The position numbers were made by a program, and so were the translations under genes. From an uncultured Clostridia bacterium (GTDB lineage: Bacteria > Bacillota > Clostridia > Christensenellales > UBA1242), in assembly GCA_944381205.1 (NCBI GenBank), contig CALWKG010000007.1, positions 1-50,472 on the forward strand: 50,472 nt of DNA, given 5' to 3'. The stretch's first letter is position 1. Every line of letters starts with the position of its first letter. The notes under the pieces were generated by a model. It worked only from the letters and a program-made list of their open reading frames with translations. It did not search any database and was not told the DNA's origin. This document shows, piece by piece, positions 33,618 to 42,275 of this stretch.

Positions 33618-36179
33618 ATGAAAGATAAATTCGTTATTATAGATGGAAATAGTTTAATCAACAGAGCATTTTATGCTTTGCCACTTTTGTCAAATGCAAA
33701 AGGCGAGTTTTCTAACGGTGTTTATGGATTTATGAATATTCTTGTTAAGGCTATTTTAGAAATTAAGCCAAAATATATTGCCGTTGCCTTAGATTACGGT
33801 AAAAAAACTTTTAGAAATTCACTTTATGCAGACTATAAGGCAAAAAGACGCCCTACTCCAAAAGAACTAATAGAACAATTTCCTATACTAAGAAAATTTT
33901 TAAATGAAATGCAAATAAAGTATGTCGAAGTACCTAATTTTGAAGCAGATGATATTATTGGTACTTTGTCAAGAAAATTTGATACCTACAATATAATAAT
34001 TACGGGAGATAGGGATTCCTTACAATTAATTAATGATAATACTGAAATCTGGCTTACCAAAAAAGGAATAACCGAAGTTAAAAATATGACTAGGCAAACC
34101 TTTTTTGAAGAATATGGTATTGACGTCGAACAATTTATAGATTTAAAAGCCCTTATGGGTGATAGTTCTGACAATATTCCCGGAGTTCCAGGAGTTGGAG
34201 AAAAGACCGCTCTCGAACTTATAAAACAGTATAAATCTATTGATGCCGTTTACCAAAACACAGATAATTTAAAGGGAAAGTTAAAGGAAAAAATAGAAAC
34301 AGATAAGGAACTTGCGTATTTAAGTAAAGAACTTTCTAAAATAAAAACAGATATGCCATTAGATTACAAATTAGAAGATTTTTTGTATCCATTTCCTTTC
34401 AATAAGCAGACTTATATGCTTTTTGACGAGTATGATTTTAATAGTTTACTTAAAAGGCAAGAACTTTTTGAAAGTAATGCTGTGCCAGAAAAGAAAAATG
34501 AAATTAATGCAAATAAGATAGAGATAAAGGACAGAGAAACTCTTTTAAAACAAATTTCCCATATAAAAAGAGCCGGAATTTTTAATTTTGAAATAGATAA
34601 TTTGGGCATTTGTTTTGCATACGACAAAAATTGTGAGTTTTTTATCTCTTGTGAAAACTCTTTATTTAACACGGATTTTAATTATGAAATTGCAATAAAT
34701 TTGTTAAAGGAAATTTTTGAAGATGATACTATTGATAAGACTGTTTACGATAAAAAAAGACTAATGCACGTCTTATACAATAATAACATTATCTTAAAAG
34801 GTGCAAATTTTGATTGTTTGCTAGCATACTATCTATTAATAGTGGGCGAAAGGGAAACTACAAAAGAAAGTATGCTAAACTATTATAGAATGGATTTTGA
34901 TAAGCAAGGTGTTAGCCTGTTTTACCTTAAAGACACTCTTTTAAACCAATTGTTAGAAAACAAGTTAGATATTTTGTACAATAAAATTGAATTCCCTTTG
35001 ATAGATGTCTTGTTTGATATGGAGATAACAGGTTTTAAAGTTGATAGGGAAAGTTTAAATGCTTTAAAAACAAAATATTCTAGCGAAGCAGACGAGTTAG
35101 AGGAGCAAATTCACATTCTTGCAGGTAAAAATTTTAATGTAAATTCTCCAAAACAAGTGGCGGAAGTTCTGTATGACGACTTAAAATTGATATCTAGTAA
35201 TAATAGAAAAAAATCTACAAGTATAGATAAATTGGAAGAACTCTTTGATTTGCACCCAATAGTACCAGCAATTATTAGATATAGAAAGATAAAAAAGATT
35301 GTAACGACATATATAGAACCATATGAACAGATGCTAACGGGTAATACAGATATTATACATACTATTTTTAACCAAACTTTAACAACTACTGGTAGGCTAT
35401 CTTCTAGTGAGCCAAATTTGCAAAATATTCCTGTTAGGGAAGAAGAAGGTCGCAGTTTAAGAAAAATTTTTGTAACTAGACATAAGGACGGTTATTTAGT
35501 GAGTGCAGACTATTCACAAATAGAACTTAGACTTCTTGCTCATTATAGCGAAGATGAAAGTTTGATTAATGCTTTTCATAATAATATAGATATTCATTCG
35601 TTAACCGCTAGCGAAATTTTTGATGTGCCAATCCAAGAAGTTAATTCCACTATGCGTAGGACTGCAAAGGCTGTTAACTTTGGAATAATTTATGGAATAT
35701 CAGACTATGGGCTTGCTCAAAACATAGGTTGCAGTAGGACTAGGGCAAGGGAGTATATTTCAAAATATTTTGATAAATATGCCAAAATAAAAAACTATTT
35801 AGATAGTAGTGTTTTAAAAGCAAAAGAAACCGGATATTCTACAACATTGTTTAATAGGCGAAGAAAAATTATAGAGTTGTTTTCTAGCAAATATACAATT
35901 AGAACTTTTGGAGAAAGAGTTGCTATGAATACACCTTTGCAAGGTAGTGCTAGTGATATTATTAAACTGGCTATGATAAATGTAAGCAAAGCATTAAAAG
36001 AGAACAAAATGAAAAGTAAATTAATTTTACAAATTCACGACGAACTTATCATAGATGCAACTAATGACGAAGTTGCTACTGTTGCAAGACTACTTAAAGA
36101 AAATATGGAAAATGTTGTAAAATTAAGTGTTCCTTTAACAGTGGATATTTCTTCTGGCAAAACGTGGTATGACTGCTAA
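33618..36179 (+). CDS. polA: DNA polymerase I
   Basis: An 853-residue polymerase. Residues 1-290 are the 5' nuclease (FVIIDGNSLINRAFYALP, NFEADDIIGTL, the H3TH loop GDSSDNIPGVPGVGEKTA). Residues about 295-460 match the 3'-5' exonuclease fold, but the first catalytic motif reads FNFEIDNLG instead of FDTE and the last YxxxD motif is missing, so proofreading is probably inactive as in many Firmicutes. Residues 470-853 form the polymerase with motif A SADYSQIELRLLAHYS, motif B RRTAKAVNFGIIYGIS and motif C QIHDELIID. AAAGGAA precedes the ATG. coaE, its usual follower in clostridia, is absent. Confidence 0.96.
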   Translation: MKDKFVIIDGNSLINRAFYALPLLSNAKGEFSNGVYGFMNILVKAILEIKPKYIAVALDYGKKTFRNSLYADYKAKRRPTPKELIEQFPILRKFLNEMQIKYVEVPNFEADDIIGTLSRKFDTYNIIITGDRDSLQLINDNTEIWLTKKGITEVKNMTRQTFFEEYGIDVEQFIDLKALMGDSSDNIPGVPGVGEKTALELIKQYKSIDAVYQNTDNLKGKLKEKIETDKELAYLSKELSKIKTDMPLDYKLEDFLYPFPFNKQTYMLFDEYDFNSLLKRQELFESNAVPEKKNEINANKIEIKDRETLLKQISHIKRAGIFNFEIDNLGICFAYDKNCEFFISCENSLFNTDFNYEIAINLLKEIFEDDTIDKTVYDKKRLMHVLYNNNIILKGANFDCLLAYYLLIVGERETTKESMLNYYRMDFDKQGVSLFYLKDTLLNQLLENKLDILYNKIEFPLIDVLFDMEITGFKVDRESLNALKTKYSSEADELEEQIHILAGKNFNVNSPKQVAEVLYDDLKLISSNNRKKSTSIDKLEELFDLHPIVPAIIRYRKIKKIVTTYIEPYEQMLTGNTDIIHTIFNQTLTTTGRLSSSEPNLQNIPVREEEGRSLRKIFVTRHKDGYLVSADYSQIELRLLAHYSEDESLINAFHNNIDIHSLTASEIFDVPIQEVNSTMRRTAKAVNFGIIYGISDYGLAQNIGCSRTRAREYISKYFDKYAKIKNYLDSSVLKAKETGYSTTLFNRRRKIIELFSSKYTIRTFGERVAMNTPLQGSASDIIKLAMINVSKALKENKMKSKLILQIHDELIIDATNDEVATVARLLKENMENVVKLSVPLTVDISSGKTWYDC

Positions 36180-36214
36180 ATAATAAAAATAAAAAATAAG
36201 CATACAATAAAATT

Positions 36215-36772
36215 ATGGAAAAGGTTAAAAAGAAAAGTAATTTCAAGTACTTTTTAATATTTTTTATTGTAATAGGCTTGATATTGCTTGCAATGTTTGC
36301 ATTTTATAAAATAAGGTATCCACTTAAATATGGTGATATAATAGCAAAGTATTCTAATGAGTATAAGTTAGATAAAACACTAGTTGCAAGTTTGATTAAT
36401 GAAGAAAGTAGTTTTGACAAAAACGCAGTTTCGCATATGAATGCTATGGGGCTTATGCAAATTTCTCCTACAACGGCAAAATTTATAGCAGAAAAATTGG
36501 ACGATAAAGATTTTGTTGTGGAAAATTTATTTGACCCTGATACAAATATAAAATATGGTTGTTATTATTTATCATATCTAAAAGATAAATTTAAAGATAG
36601 GGTTGTTTATTTATCGGCATATAATGCGGGAGAAACAACTGTATCCCTTTGGCTTTCGTCTAGCAAAAACAGTGATGACGGGGTTACATTAAAAAAAATT
36701 CCATATAATATTACTCATAATTATACAATTCGTATTATAAATGGAATGAAACATTATAAAGGGAGACTATAA
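36215..36772 (+). CDS. Membrane-anchored lytic transglycosylase (SLT domain)
   Basis: A 185-residue protein with an N-terminal membrane span (about 10-32) and a soluble lytic transglycosylase domain. The catalytic glutamate is in LINEESSFDKNAVS, followed by NAMGLMQISPTTA, NIKYGCYYLSYL and YLSAYNAGETTV. It cleaves glycan strands to anhydro-muropeptides outside the cell. It begins 35 nt after polA with no ribosome-binding site; a -10-like TACAAT ends 6 nt before the ATG, but no -35 is evident, so it may be cotranscribed. Confidence 0.92.
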   Translation: MEKVKKKSNFKYFLIFFIVIGLILLAMFAFYKIRYPLKYGDIIAKYSNEYKLDKTLVASLINEESSFDKNAVSHMNAMGLMQISPTTAKFIAEKLDDKDFVVENLFDPDTNIKYGCYYLSYLKDKFKDRVVYLSAYNAGETTVSLWLSSSKNSDDGVTLKKIPYNITHNYTIRIINGMKHYKGRL

Positions 36773-36938
36773 TTTTTATCATTGTTTTTGACTTTTGACA
36801 AAAATAGACAAAAACTACCATTTTTTGAATCGAGAAACATTTTGAAAATTGACTTAAAACAATTATAATTTTTATGTTCGTTTTTTTAGTTTTGTATGAA
36901 TTAATTAAAAAAATATAATTGTAAAGGAGTTTGGATAA

Positions 36939-37388
36939 ATGAAAGACGAATCATCAACAATGAGAAAATTAATTAAATTAGCAAAAGAGAGGTTATTAAA
37001 AAATAACTATTCACAATTAGTAAAGGAAGAAGCAAAAAATAGAACAAAAGGGTTAGCCGCATTTCTAGAACAAAATCATAAAAATCAAATAAAGACTGTC
37101 AACGCGGTAAAGACTTCTAGTAATAATAAAGTCGTAACTAAGGAAAACCCTATGGACGAAAAAATGTATAAAATAGTCAGTGAGATGTTAAGCAGTGGTA
37201 AGGTTTACTTAAATCCTGTTTTAGAACTTATAGATAGAAGTATTTTTGATAAATTAGATAGCGAGGCAAAACAATTTTATTTAAACCGCTTATCAGAAAA
37301 GTACATAGTGTTAAGAAGTAGATTCTATAAGGAACACCCACAATATTTGTATATAAATACAGATTCTAATCAAAACTTAAAAAGATAA
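36939..37388 (+). CDS. Orphan basic helical protein, function unknown
   Basis: A 149-residue soluble, basic, mostly helical protein: an N-terminal helical part (STMRKLIKLAKERLLKNNY), a Lys/Asn-rich linker (about 48-70) and a C-terminal helical part (MYKIVSEMLSSG ... KQFYLNRLSEKYIVLRSRFY). I recognise no family. AAAGGAG is well spaced before the ATG. A candidate promoter TTGAAA (36842-36847) and TATAAT (36864-36869) lies upstream, and a terminator follows, so it is a one-gene unit. Confidence 0.75.
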   Translation: MKDESSTMRKLIKLAKERLLKNNYSQLVKEEAKNRTKGLAAFLEQNHKNQIKTVNAVKTSSNNKVVTKENPMDEKMYKIVSEMLSSGKVYLNPVLELIDRSIFDKLDSEAKQFYLNRLSEKYIVLRSRFYKEHPQYLYINTDSNQNLKR

Positions 37389-37400
37389 ATATTTTTTAGG

Positions 37401-37430
37401 GATAGCAAAATACATTGCTATCTTTTTTTT
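37401..37430 (+). terminator. Intrinsic terminator
   Basis: GATAGCAA pairs with TTGCTATC across a 6-nt loop, followed by eight T. Confidence 0.85.
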
Positions 37431-37490
37431 ATATTTTAAATAAATTAAAATTATAATAATAATTTATTCAAAATTACAAAAGATATATTT

Positions 37491-38054
37491 ATGAAGTTGG
37501 CAATTATATTAATTATTTTATTGATTTTTATTTTATTCATTCCGCTTAGGCTTAGGGGCAAGATTATATATAATGCCATATCAAATAACGGATATATTAG
37601 TTTTTATTTTTACAAAATTAATGTTTTTTTGGCAGAGTTTAAGCCTGGTGTTAAAAGTATTAAATTACAAACTAATAAAAAAAACATAGAGTTTGAGTTT
37701 TTTAAAAAGGAGGAAGATTATGCCTTAAACGAGTTATTTATAAAGAATTTACTACGGGAAACAACTATCAATAATGTAAAGATTATAACTAAAATTGGTT
37801 TGTTTAATAACAACTTATTGTCTTGCAGTATTTGTGGGATATTAAACACATCTTTAAGTATTTTAAGAGTTCTTACTAAAAGAGTTAAAAGATTACAAAC
37901 CTATTTCTTCCCAGATTTCTTAATGTCTAGGGCATTGTTTTGTCTTACAATAAGTGTACAATTTAATATTTTTCTGATATTGCTAAGTTTTCTAAAAAGT
38001 TTAATGAAAATAATAAAAAGGGGAAAGTTCTATGGAAATAAAAAAGCCTGTTGA
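37491..38054 (+). CDS. DUF2953 domain protein
   Basis: A 187-residue protein with an N-terminal membrane span, a beta-rich middle (ISFYFYKINVFLAEF) and a hydrophobic C-terminal part (about 150-175). In clostridia a DUF2953 protein commonly precedes gerW/ytfJ, as here, where the two overlap by 23 nt. The divergence from the family consensus is large, so context carries weight in the call. No ribosome-binding site is visible before the ATG. Stop TGA lies within gerW. Confidence 0.75.
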   Translation: MKLAIILIILLIFILFIPLRLRGKIIYNAISNNGYISFYFYKINVFLAEFKPGVKSIKLQTNKKNIEFEFFKKEEDYALNELFIKNLLRETTINNVKIITKIGLFNNNLLSCSICGILNTSLSILRVLTKRVKRLQTYFFPDFLMSRALFCLTISVQFNIFLILLSFLKSLMKIIKRGKFYGNKKAC

Positions 38055-38391
38055 AAATGTTTTAGAGCAAACATTAAAAAATTTAAAAACAATTATTGAT
38101 GTAAACTCTATCGTTGGTGAACCTATAAAAAATGAGGGGGCAACAATAATACCTATATCAAAGGTATCATTAGGATTTGTTAGTGGGGGTGGAGAATATG
38201 AAGAAAAAAAGCACAAAAGGTTTGAACAAAATTTGCCGTTTGCAGGTGGTAGTGGTGCAGGGTGTAATATAAGCCCAATAGGTTTTTTAGTCATTGCTCA
38301 AAATAACGTTAAATTTATAAAAGTAGATTGCGAAAATAATTTCGAAAAAATAATAGATATTATTGGTGACTTTGTAAAGAAAAGTAAGTAA
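38032..38391 (+). CDS. ytfJ: GerW family sporulation protein (YtfJ)
   Basis: A 119-residue protein with the family pattern NVLEQTLKNLKTIIDVNSIV, GEPI, GATIIPISKVSLGFVSGGGE and the Gly-rich AGGSGAGCNISPIGFLVI. GerW/YtfJ is made in the forespore and is needed for normal germination in B. subtilis. The ATG at 38032 has AAAGGGGAAAG upstream and overlaps the DUF2953 gene. dacF follows after 16 nt, consistent with a sporulation operon. Confidence 0.93.
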   Translation: MEIKKPVENVLEQTLKNLKTIIDVNSIVGEPIKNEGATIIPISKVSLGFVSGGGEYEEKKHKRFEQNLPFAGGSGAGCNISPIGFLVIAQNNVKFIKVDCENNFEKIIDIIGDFVKKSK

Positions 38392-38407
38392 AGGGGAGTT
38401 TTAAGTT

Positions 38408-39553
38408 ATGAAAAATAAAATTTTAAAGTTAAGTTTTTTACTTATTTTTCTCTTTGTTACCATTGGCATTAGTTCTAATTTTTGCAAATGCTATGCCCAA
38501 TCTTCAAAAGTAGAAACGTCGGCAAAAAGTATGATTGTAATGGAAACATTGCACGATAAGGTTTTGTATAGCAAAAACGAAAACACACAATTACCTATGG
38601 CAAGCACTACTAAGATAGTTACAGCTATAACTGTTATAGAAAATTGCGATGATTTAGATGCTTTGGTAACTATACCCAAAAGTGCCACATTGGCGGAAGG
38701 CAGTTCTATTTACCTTAGAGCAAACGAGCAATTAACCATAAGGCAGTTGTTATATGGATTAATGTTACAATCGGGCAATGATGCTGCGGAAACTTTGGCT
38801 CTTGAATTAGGTAACGGAAGTTTAGAAAATTTTGCCGAACTTATGAATCAAACTGCTGAAAATTGTGGAGCAGAAAATAGTAACTTTGTAACCCCACACG
38901 GCTTAGATGATAAGGAGCACTATACTACCGCGTATGACTTAGCAAAAATTACAAGTTATGCTCTTAAAAACCCAGTATTTAAAGAAATTGTAAGTTGTAA
39001 AAAGTATATCATACCTGCAACCGAGCATAATACAGCGCGAACACTTTTGAATAAAAACAAGTTGTTATCTTCGCTAGATGGTTGTGACGGGGTAAAAACG
39101 GGCTATACTAAAAAATCTGGCAGATGTTTAGTTTCTAGTTGTACACGCAATGGTATGCAAGTTGTGTGTGTGGTTTTAAATTGTGGACCAATGTTTGAAG
39201 ATAGTACTAACTTAATCAATAAAGCCTTTGAAGAATATAAACTATATGAGATATTACCTAGTTATAAATTTGTAGATGATGTTGTTGTCGAAGACGGCAA
39301 AACAGATAAAGTTAGAATTTACAATAAAGAAGGTTACAATGTTGTTGCAAATGAAACCGAGATAAATAAGTATAGAGTTGAGTATGATTATAATAAAACT
39401 GTAAAAGCGCCTATTGATAAAGACACTAAATTAGGTGAAGTAAAAATATACTATGATAATTCCTTGATTTTTACTGATAATTTGTATAATATTGAAAATG
39501 TAGAAGGACTAGATAAAATCGACAAACTAAAAGATATATTAGAAAAGTGGTAA
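38408..39553 (+). CDS. dacF: D-alanyl-D-alanine carboxypeptidase DacF
   Basis: A 381-residue secreted S11 peptidase with a signal peptide (1-31), SxxK at MASTTKIVTA, SxN at QSGNDAAE and KTG at GVKTGYTKKSG, then a beta domain and a C-terminal amphipathic stretch. Its position straight after gerW/ytfJ is typical of the forespore DacF, which controls cortex cross-linking. It is a paralogue of the protein at 10773-11936. rluB follows after 3 nt. Confidence 0.94.
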   Translation: MKNKILKLSFLLIFLFVTIGISSNFCKCYAQSSKVETSAKSMIVMETLHDKVLYSKNENTQLPMASTTKIVTAITVIENCDDLDALVTIPKSATLAEGSSIYLRANEQLTIRQLLYGLMLQSGNDAAETLALELGNGSLENFAELMNQTAENCGAENSNFVTPHGLDDKEHYTTAYDLAKITSYALKNPVFKEIVSCKKYIIPATEHNTARTLLNKNKLLSSLDGCDGVKTGYTKKSGRCLVSSCTRNGMQVVCVVLNCGPMFEDSTNLINKAFEEYKLYEILPSYKFVDDVVVEDGKTDKVRIYNKEGYNVVANETEINKYRVEYDYNKTVKAPIDKDTKLGEVKIYYDNSLIFTDNLYNIENVEGLDKIDKLKDILEKW

Positions 39554-39556
39554 GAT

Positions 39557-40261
39557 ATGAGAATTAATAAGTATATAGCGAGTTGCGGAGTTTGTTCTAG
39601 AAGGGGTGCGGAAGATTATATTAAACAAGGTTTAGTAAAGGTAAATGATAAGATTGTAACTAATTTGGCAACCGATATCAATGTCGGGATAGATAAGGTT
39701 ACAATATCTAATCAAGTCATCAAACCAGTAGAAGATAAAGTTTATTATATGCTAAATAAGCCTAAGGGGTATATATCTTCTTTAAGCGATGATAGAAATA
39801 GAAAGTCAATTATTGACTTACTGAATACAGACAAAAGAGTTTTCCCAATAGGCAGGCTGGATTATGAGAGTGAAGGGTTATTACTTTTAACAAACGATGG
39901 GGAACTTGCATATAAACTAACTCACCCAAAATTTGCAATAGAGAAAAAATATATAGTTAAAGTAAATGGACAAATGAAGGAAAGTGAACTTGCAGTTCTT
40001 AGGGCCGGTGTTGTAATAGATGGTATTAGGTATTCTAAGTGCAGGGTTAAAGTCTTAGAGTATAAGGAAAATATATCGCGAATAGAAGTAGTCTTAACAG
40101 AAGGTAAAAATAGAGAAATTAGGAAGATGTTTTCAGCAATTAATAAGGAAGTAATATTTTTAAAAAGAACAGAAATTGCAGGTATTAGACTAGGAGGATT
40201 AAGTAGGGGAGAAATTCGACCATTAAACGAACAAGAGATAAGATATTTAAAATCTCTTTAA
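39557..40261 (+). CDS. rluB: 23S rRNA pseudouridine synthase (RluB family)
   Basis: A 234-residue RsuA/RluB-type enzyme: S4 domain (MRINKYIASCGVCSRRGAED) and catalytic domain with the aspartate motif PIGRLDYESEGLLLLTNDGE, plus EGKNREIRKMF near the C terminus. It forms a pseudouridine in 23S rRNA helix 89 by analogy with RluB. The start is coupled closely to the dacF end. Confidence 0.93.
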   Translation: MRINKYIASCGVCSRRGAEDYIKQGLVKVNDKIVTNLATDINVGIDKVTISNQVIKPVEDKVYYMLNKPKGYISSLSDDRNRKSIIDLLNTDKRVFPIGRLDYESEGLLLLTNDGELAYKLTHPKFAIEKKYIVKVNGQMKESELAVLRAGVVIDGIRYSKCRVKVLEYKENISRIEVVLTEGKNREIRKMFSAINKEVIFLKRTEIAGIRLGGLSRGEIRPLNEQEIRYLKSL

Positions 40262-40304
40262 AATCCAACTAATTTTAAAAAATAGTTTATAGATTATCTT
40301 ATAA

Positions 40305-40333
40305 TTTACAAAAAGCATTACTTTTGTTATACT
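40305..40333 (+). promoter_or_regulatory. Promoter placing the start site on the flavoprotein ATG
   Basis: TTTACA (40305-40310) and TATACT (40328-40333) are 17 bp apart, with a TGT before the -10. The expected first transcribed base is 40340, the A of the ATG. Confidence 0.75.
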
Positions 40334-40339
40334 AATGAT

Positions 40340-41548
40340 ATGAAAGTTGCAATAATTGGTGGCGGACCATCGGGTCTTATGTGTGCGTGTAAAATAGGGA
40401 CAAAGCACGATGTTTATTTGTTTGATTCGAACGAGAAATTAGGTAAAAAGTTATATATAACTGGTAAGGGAAGATGCAATGTTACAAATCTGGTGTCAGA
40501 AGATGAGTTTTTAAAGAATGTAGTTCGAAATCCCAAATTTTTATATTCCATATTAAGTAAGTTTAACCCTGATGATACTTGGAATTTTTTTGAAAGTAAT
40601 AATACAAAATTAAAGTTAGAAAGGGGAAAAAGGGTTTTCCCTATAAGCGATAAGGCTAGTGATATTACAAGAACTTTTGAGCAGTTACTCAAAAAAAATA
40701 ATGTCACTATTTTGCTTAATAGAAAGGTTGTTGGTATTGAAAAGATAGATAATTATTTTGTTTTACATACAACTGATAAAAAATATAAGTTCGACGTAGT
40801 TGTAATTGCAACAGGTGGAAAATCATACTCTTTTACTGGTTCTACGGGCGATGGTTATAAATTTGCTAGAAATTTTGGGCATAGTATAGTATCTTTAAAG
40901 TCAGCGCTTGTTCCAATAGATTTAAAAGGGTATAATGCTAACTTATCGGGGCTCACACTAAAAAACGTTAGTGCTAAGGTTACAACAAACAAAGGAGATT
41001 TTTCTCAGTTTGGGGAGATGTTATTTACTCATACAGGGGTTAGTGGCCCTATAATACTAACTTTAAGTAGTTATATAAACCGATTAGAATGTAAAAAATT
41101 AATTATTGATTTTAAACCAGCATTAAGTAAAAATGATTTAGATAAAAAAATTTTAAGAGATATTTCAAATTTTAAGTTAATAATTGTTAAAAATTATCTA
41201 AAAAAATTGCTACCAACTACCATTATCGAGGAGTTTTTACTTAGATTAAATATTAATGCAAATATGCGTTTGTGCGAAATAACAAAGGAAATTCGCCAAA
41301 AAATTATTTATTTGCTTAAAAATTTTTCATATGATATTTTATCTCTTAAAGATATAGAAAATGCGATTATAACAAGTGGCGGGGTAGATGTAAAGCAAAT
41401 TAATCCTAGAAATTGTGAAAGTAAACTTGTTTCAAATTTATTTTTTGTAGGGGAAGTTTTAGATGTAGATGCTTTAACAGGTGGGTTTAATATTCAAATT
41501 GCATTGTCAACAGGTTATGTTGCGGGCGAGTATATTTCTAATTTGTAG
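40340..41548 (+). CDS. NAD(P)/FAD-dependent oxidoreductase (HI0933/YhiN family)
   Basis: A 402-residue flavoprotein: FAD-binding VAIIGGGPSGLMCACKIG, the family motif GKKLYITGKGRCNVTN, VVIATGGKSYSFTGSTGDGY, the LFTHTGVSGPIIL segment and the C-terminal GEVLDVDALTGGFNIQIA. The reaction of this family is not settled. In clostridia it normally precedes cmk, plsC and ispH; here plsC follows directly. No ribosome-binding site is present and the promoter predicts a leaderless mRNA. Confidence 0.93.
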   Translation: MKVAIIGGGPSGLMCACKIGTKHDVYLFDSNEKLGKKLYITGKGRCNVTNLVSEDEFLKNVVRNPKFLYSILSKFNPDDTWNFFESNNTKLKLERGKRVFPISDKASDITRTFEQLLKKNNVTILLNRKVVGIEKIDNYFVLHTTDKKYKFDVVVIATGGKSYSFTGSTGDGYKFARNFGHSIVSLKSALVPIDLKGYNANLSGLTLKNVSAKVTTNKGDFSQFGEMLFTHTGVSGPIILTLSSYINRLECKKLIIDFKPALSKNDLDKKILRDISNFKLIIVKNYLKKLLPTTIIEEFLLRLNINANMRLCEITKEIRQKIIYLLKNFSYDILSLKDIENAIITSGGVDVKQINPRNCESKLVSNLFFVGEVLDVDALTGGFNIQIALSTGYVAGEYISNL

Positions 41549-41562
41549 TAAAAGGAGTTAAT

Positions 41563-42216
41563 ATGTTTTGGTTTATATATGGACTGATTTATTTGCCGGT
41601 AAAAATTATTTCACCTTTTAAAGTATTTGGGAAAGAAAATTATGATAAAAATAAAAATTATATTCTAGTTTGTAACCATCAAAGTGCTTTTGACCCGATA
41701 ATTCTTGACTATGCGTTCAAAAAAAGAAATCGATTTATAGCAAAAAAAGAGTTATTTAAGAAAAAGTGCAGTTCGTTTTTTTTAAAAAATATTTTGGGTG
41801 CAGTTCCTATTGATAGAGAAAAGGGGTTGACAGTTTCACAATTAAAAGACATTGTCTCAATAATAAAAAATAAGGAAAATGTTGCTATTTTCCCAGAAGG
41901 GACAAGAAAATCGTTTAACGAAAATGATGAAATTAAGGGCGGAGCAAGTTTTTTTTCAATAAAAACAAAAACCCCAATTTTACCTTGTTTTATAGTAAAT
42001 AAACAAAAAGCCTTTAAAAAAAATGTATTGTTAATAGGTACCCCCATTGAATTTAAAGAATTTTATAATAAAAAAATTGATAAAGAAGTCTTAGATGAAG
42101 CAGACAAAATTTTAAAACATAAACTAGCCCTATTACAAGAAAGTTATCAAAAGTATATAAATGAAAAAAAATTGGTGAAAACATTAAAAAAACAGGCAAA
42201 AATCAATAAAACTTAA
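41563..42216 (+). CDS. plsC: 1-acyl-sn-glycerol-3-phosphate acyltransferase
   Basis: A 217-residue acyltransferase that makes phosphatidic acid. The catalytic box is NHQSAFDPI, followed by GAVPIDREKG and FPEGTRK. One N-terminal hydrophobic segment would hold it to the membrane. AAAGGAG precedes the ATG. The C terminus is very lysine-rich. Its gene stands between the flavoprotein and the S1 protein, where cmk and ispH would often be seen too. Confidence 0.93.
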   Translation: MFWFIYGLIYLPVKIISPFKVFGKENYDKNKNYILVCNHQSAFDPIILDYAFKKRNRFIAKKELFKKKCSSFFLKNILGAVPIDREKGLTVSQLKDIVSIIKNKENVAIFPEGTRKSFNENDEIKGGASFFSIKTKTPILPCFIVNKQKAFKKNVLLIGTPIEFKEFYNKKIDKEVLDEADKILKHKLALLQESYQKYINEKKLVKTLKKQAKINKT

Positions 42217-42247
42217 TAAAATTGTTTTTGTTTTTTTGATATTTTGG

Positions 42248-42253
42248 TATAAT
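42248..42253 (+). promoter_or_regulatory. Extended -10 element for the S1-domain gene
   Basis: A perfect TATAAT preceded by TGG (TGn extended -10); a matching -35 is weak. AGGAG follows at 42261-42265. Confidence 0.5.
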
Positions 42254-42275
42254 ACTTATCAGGAGATTTTTTACA

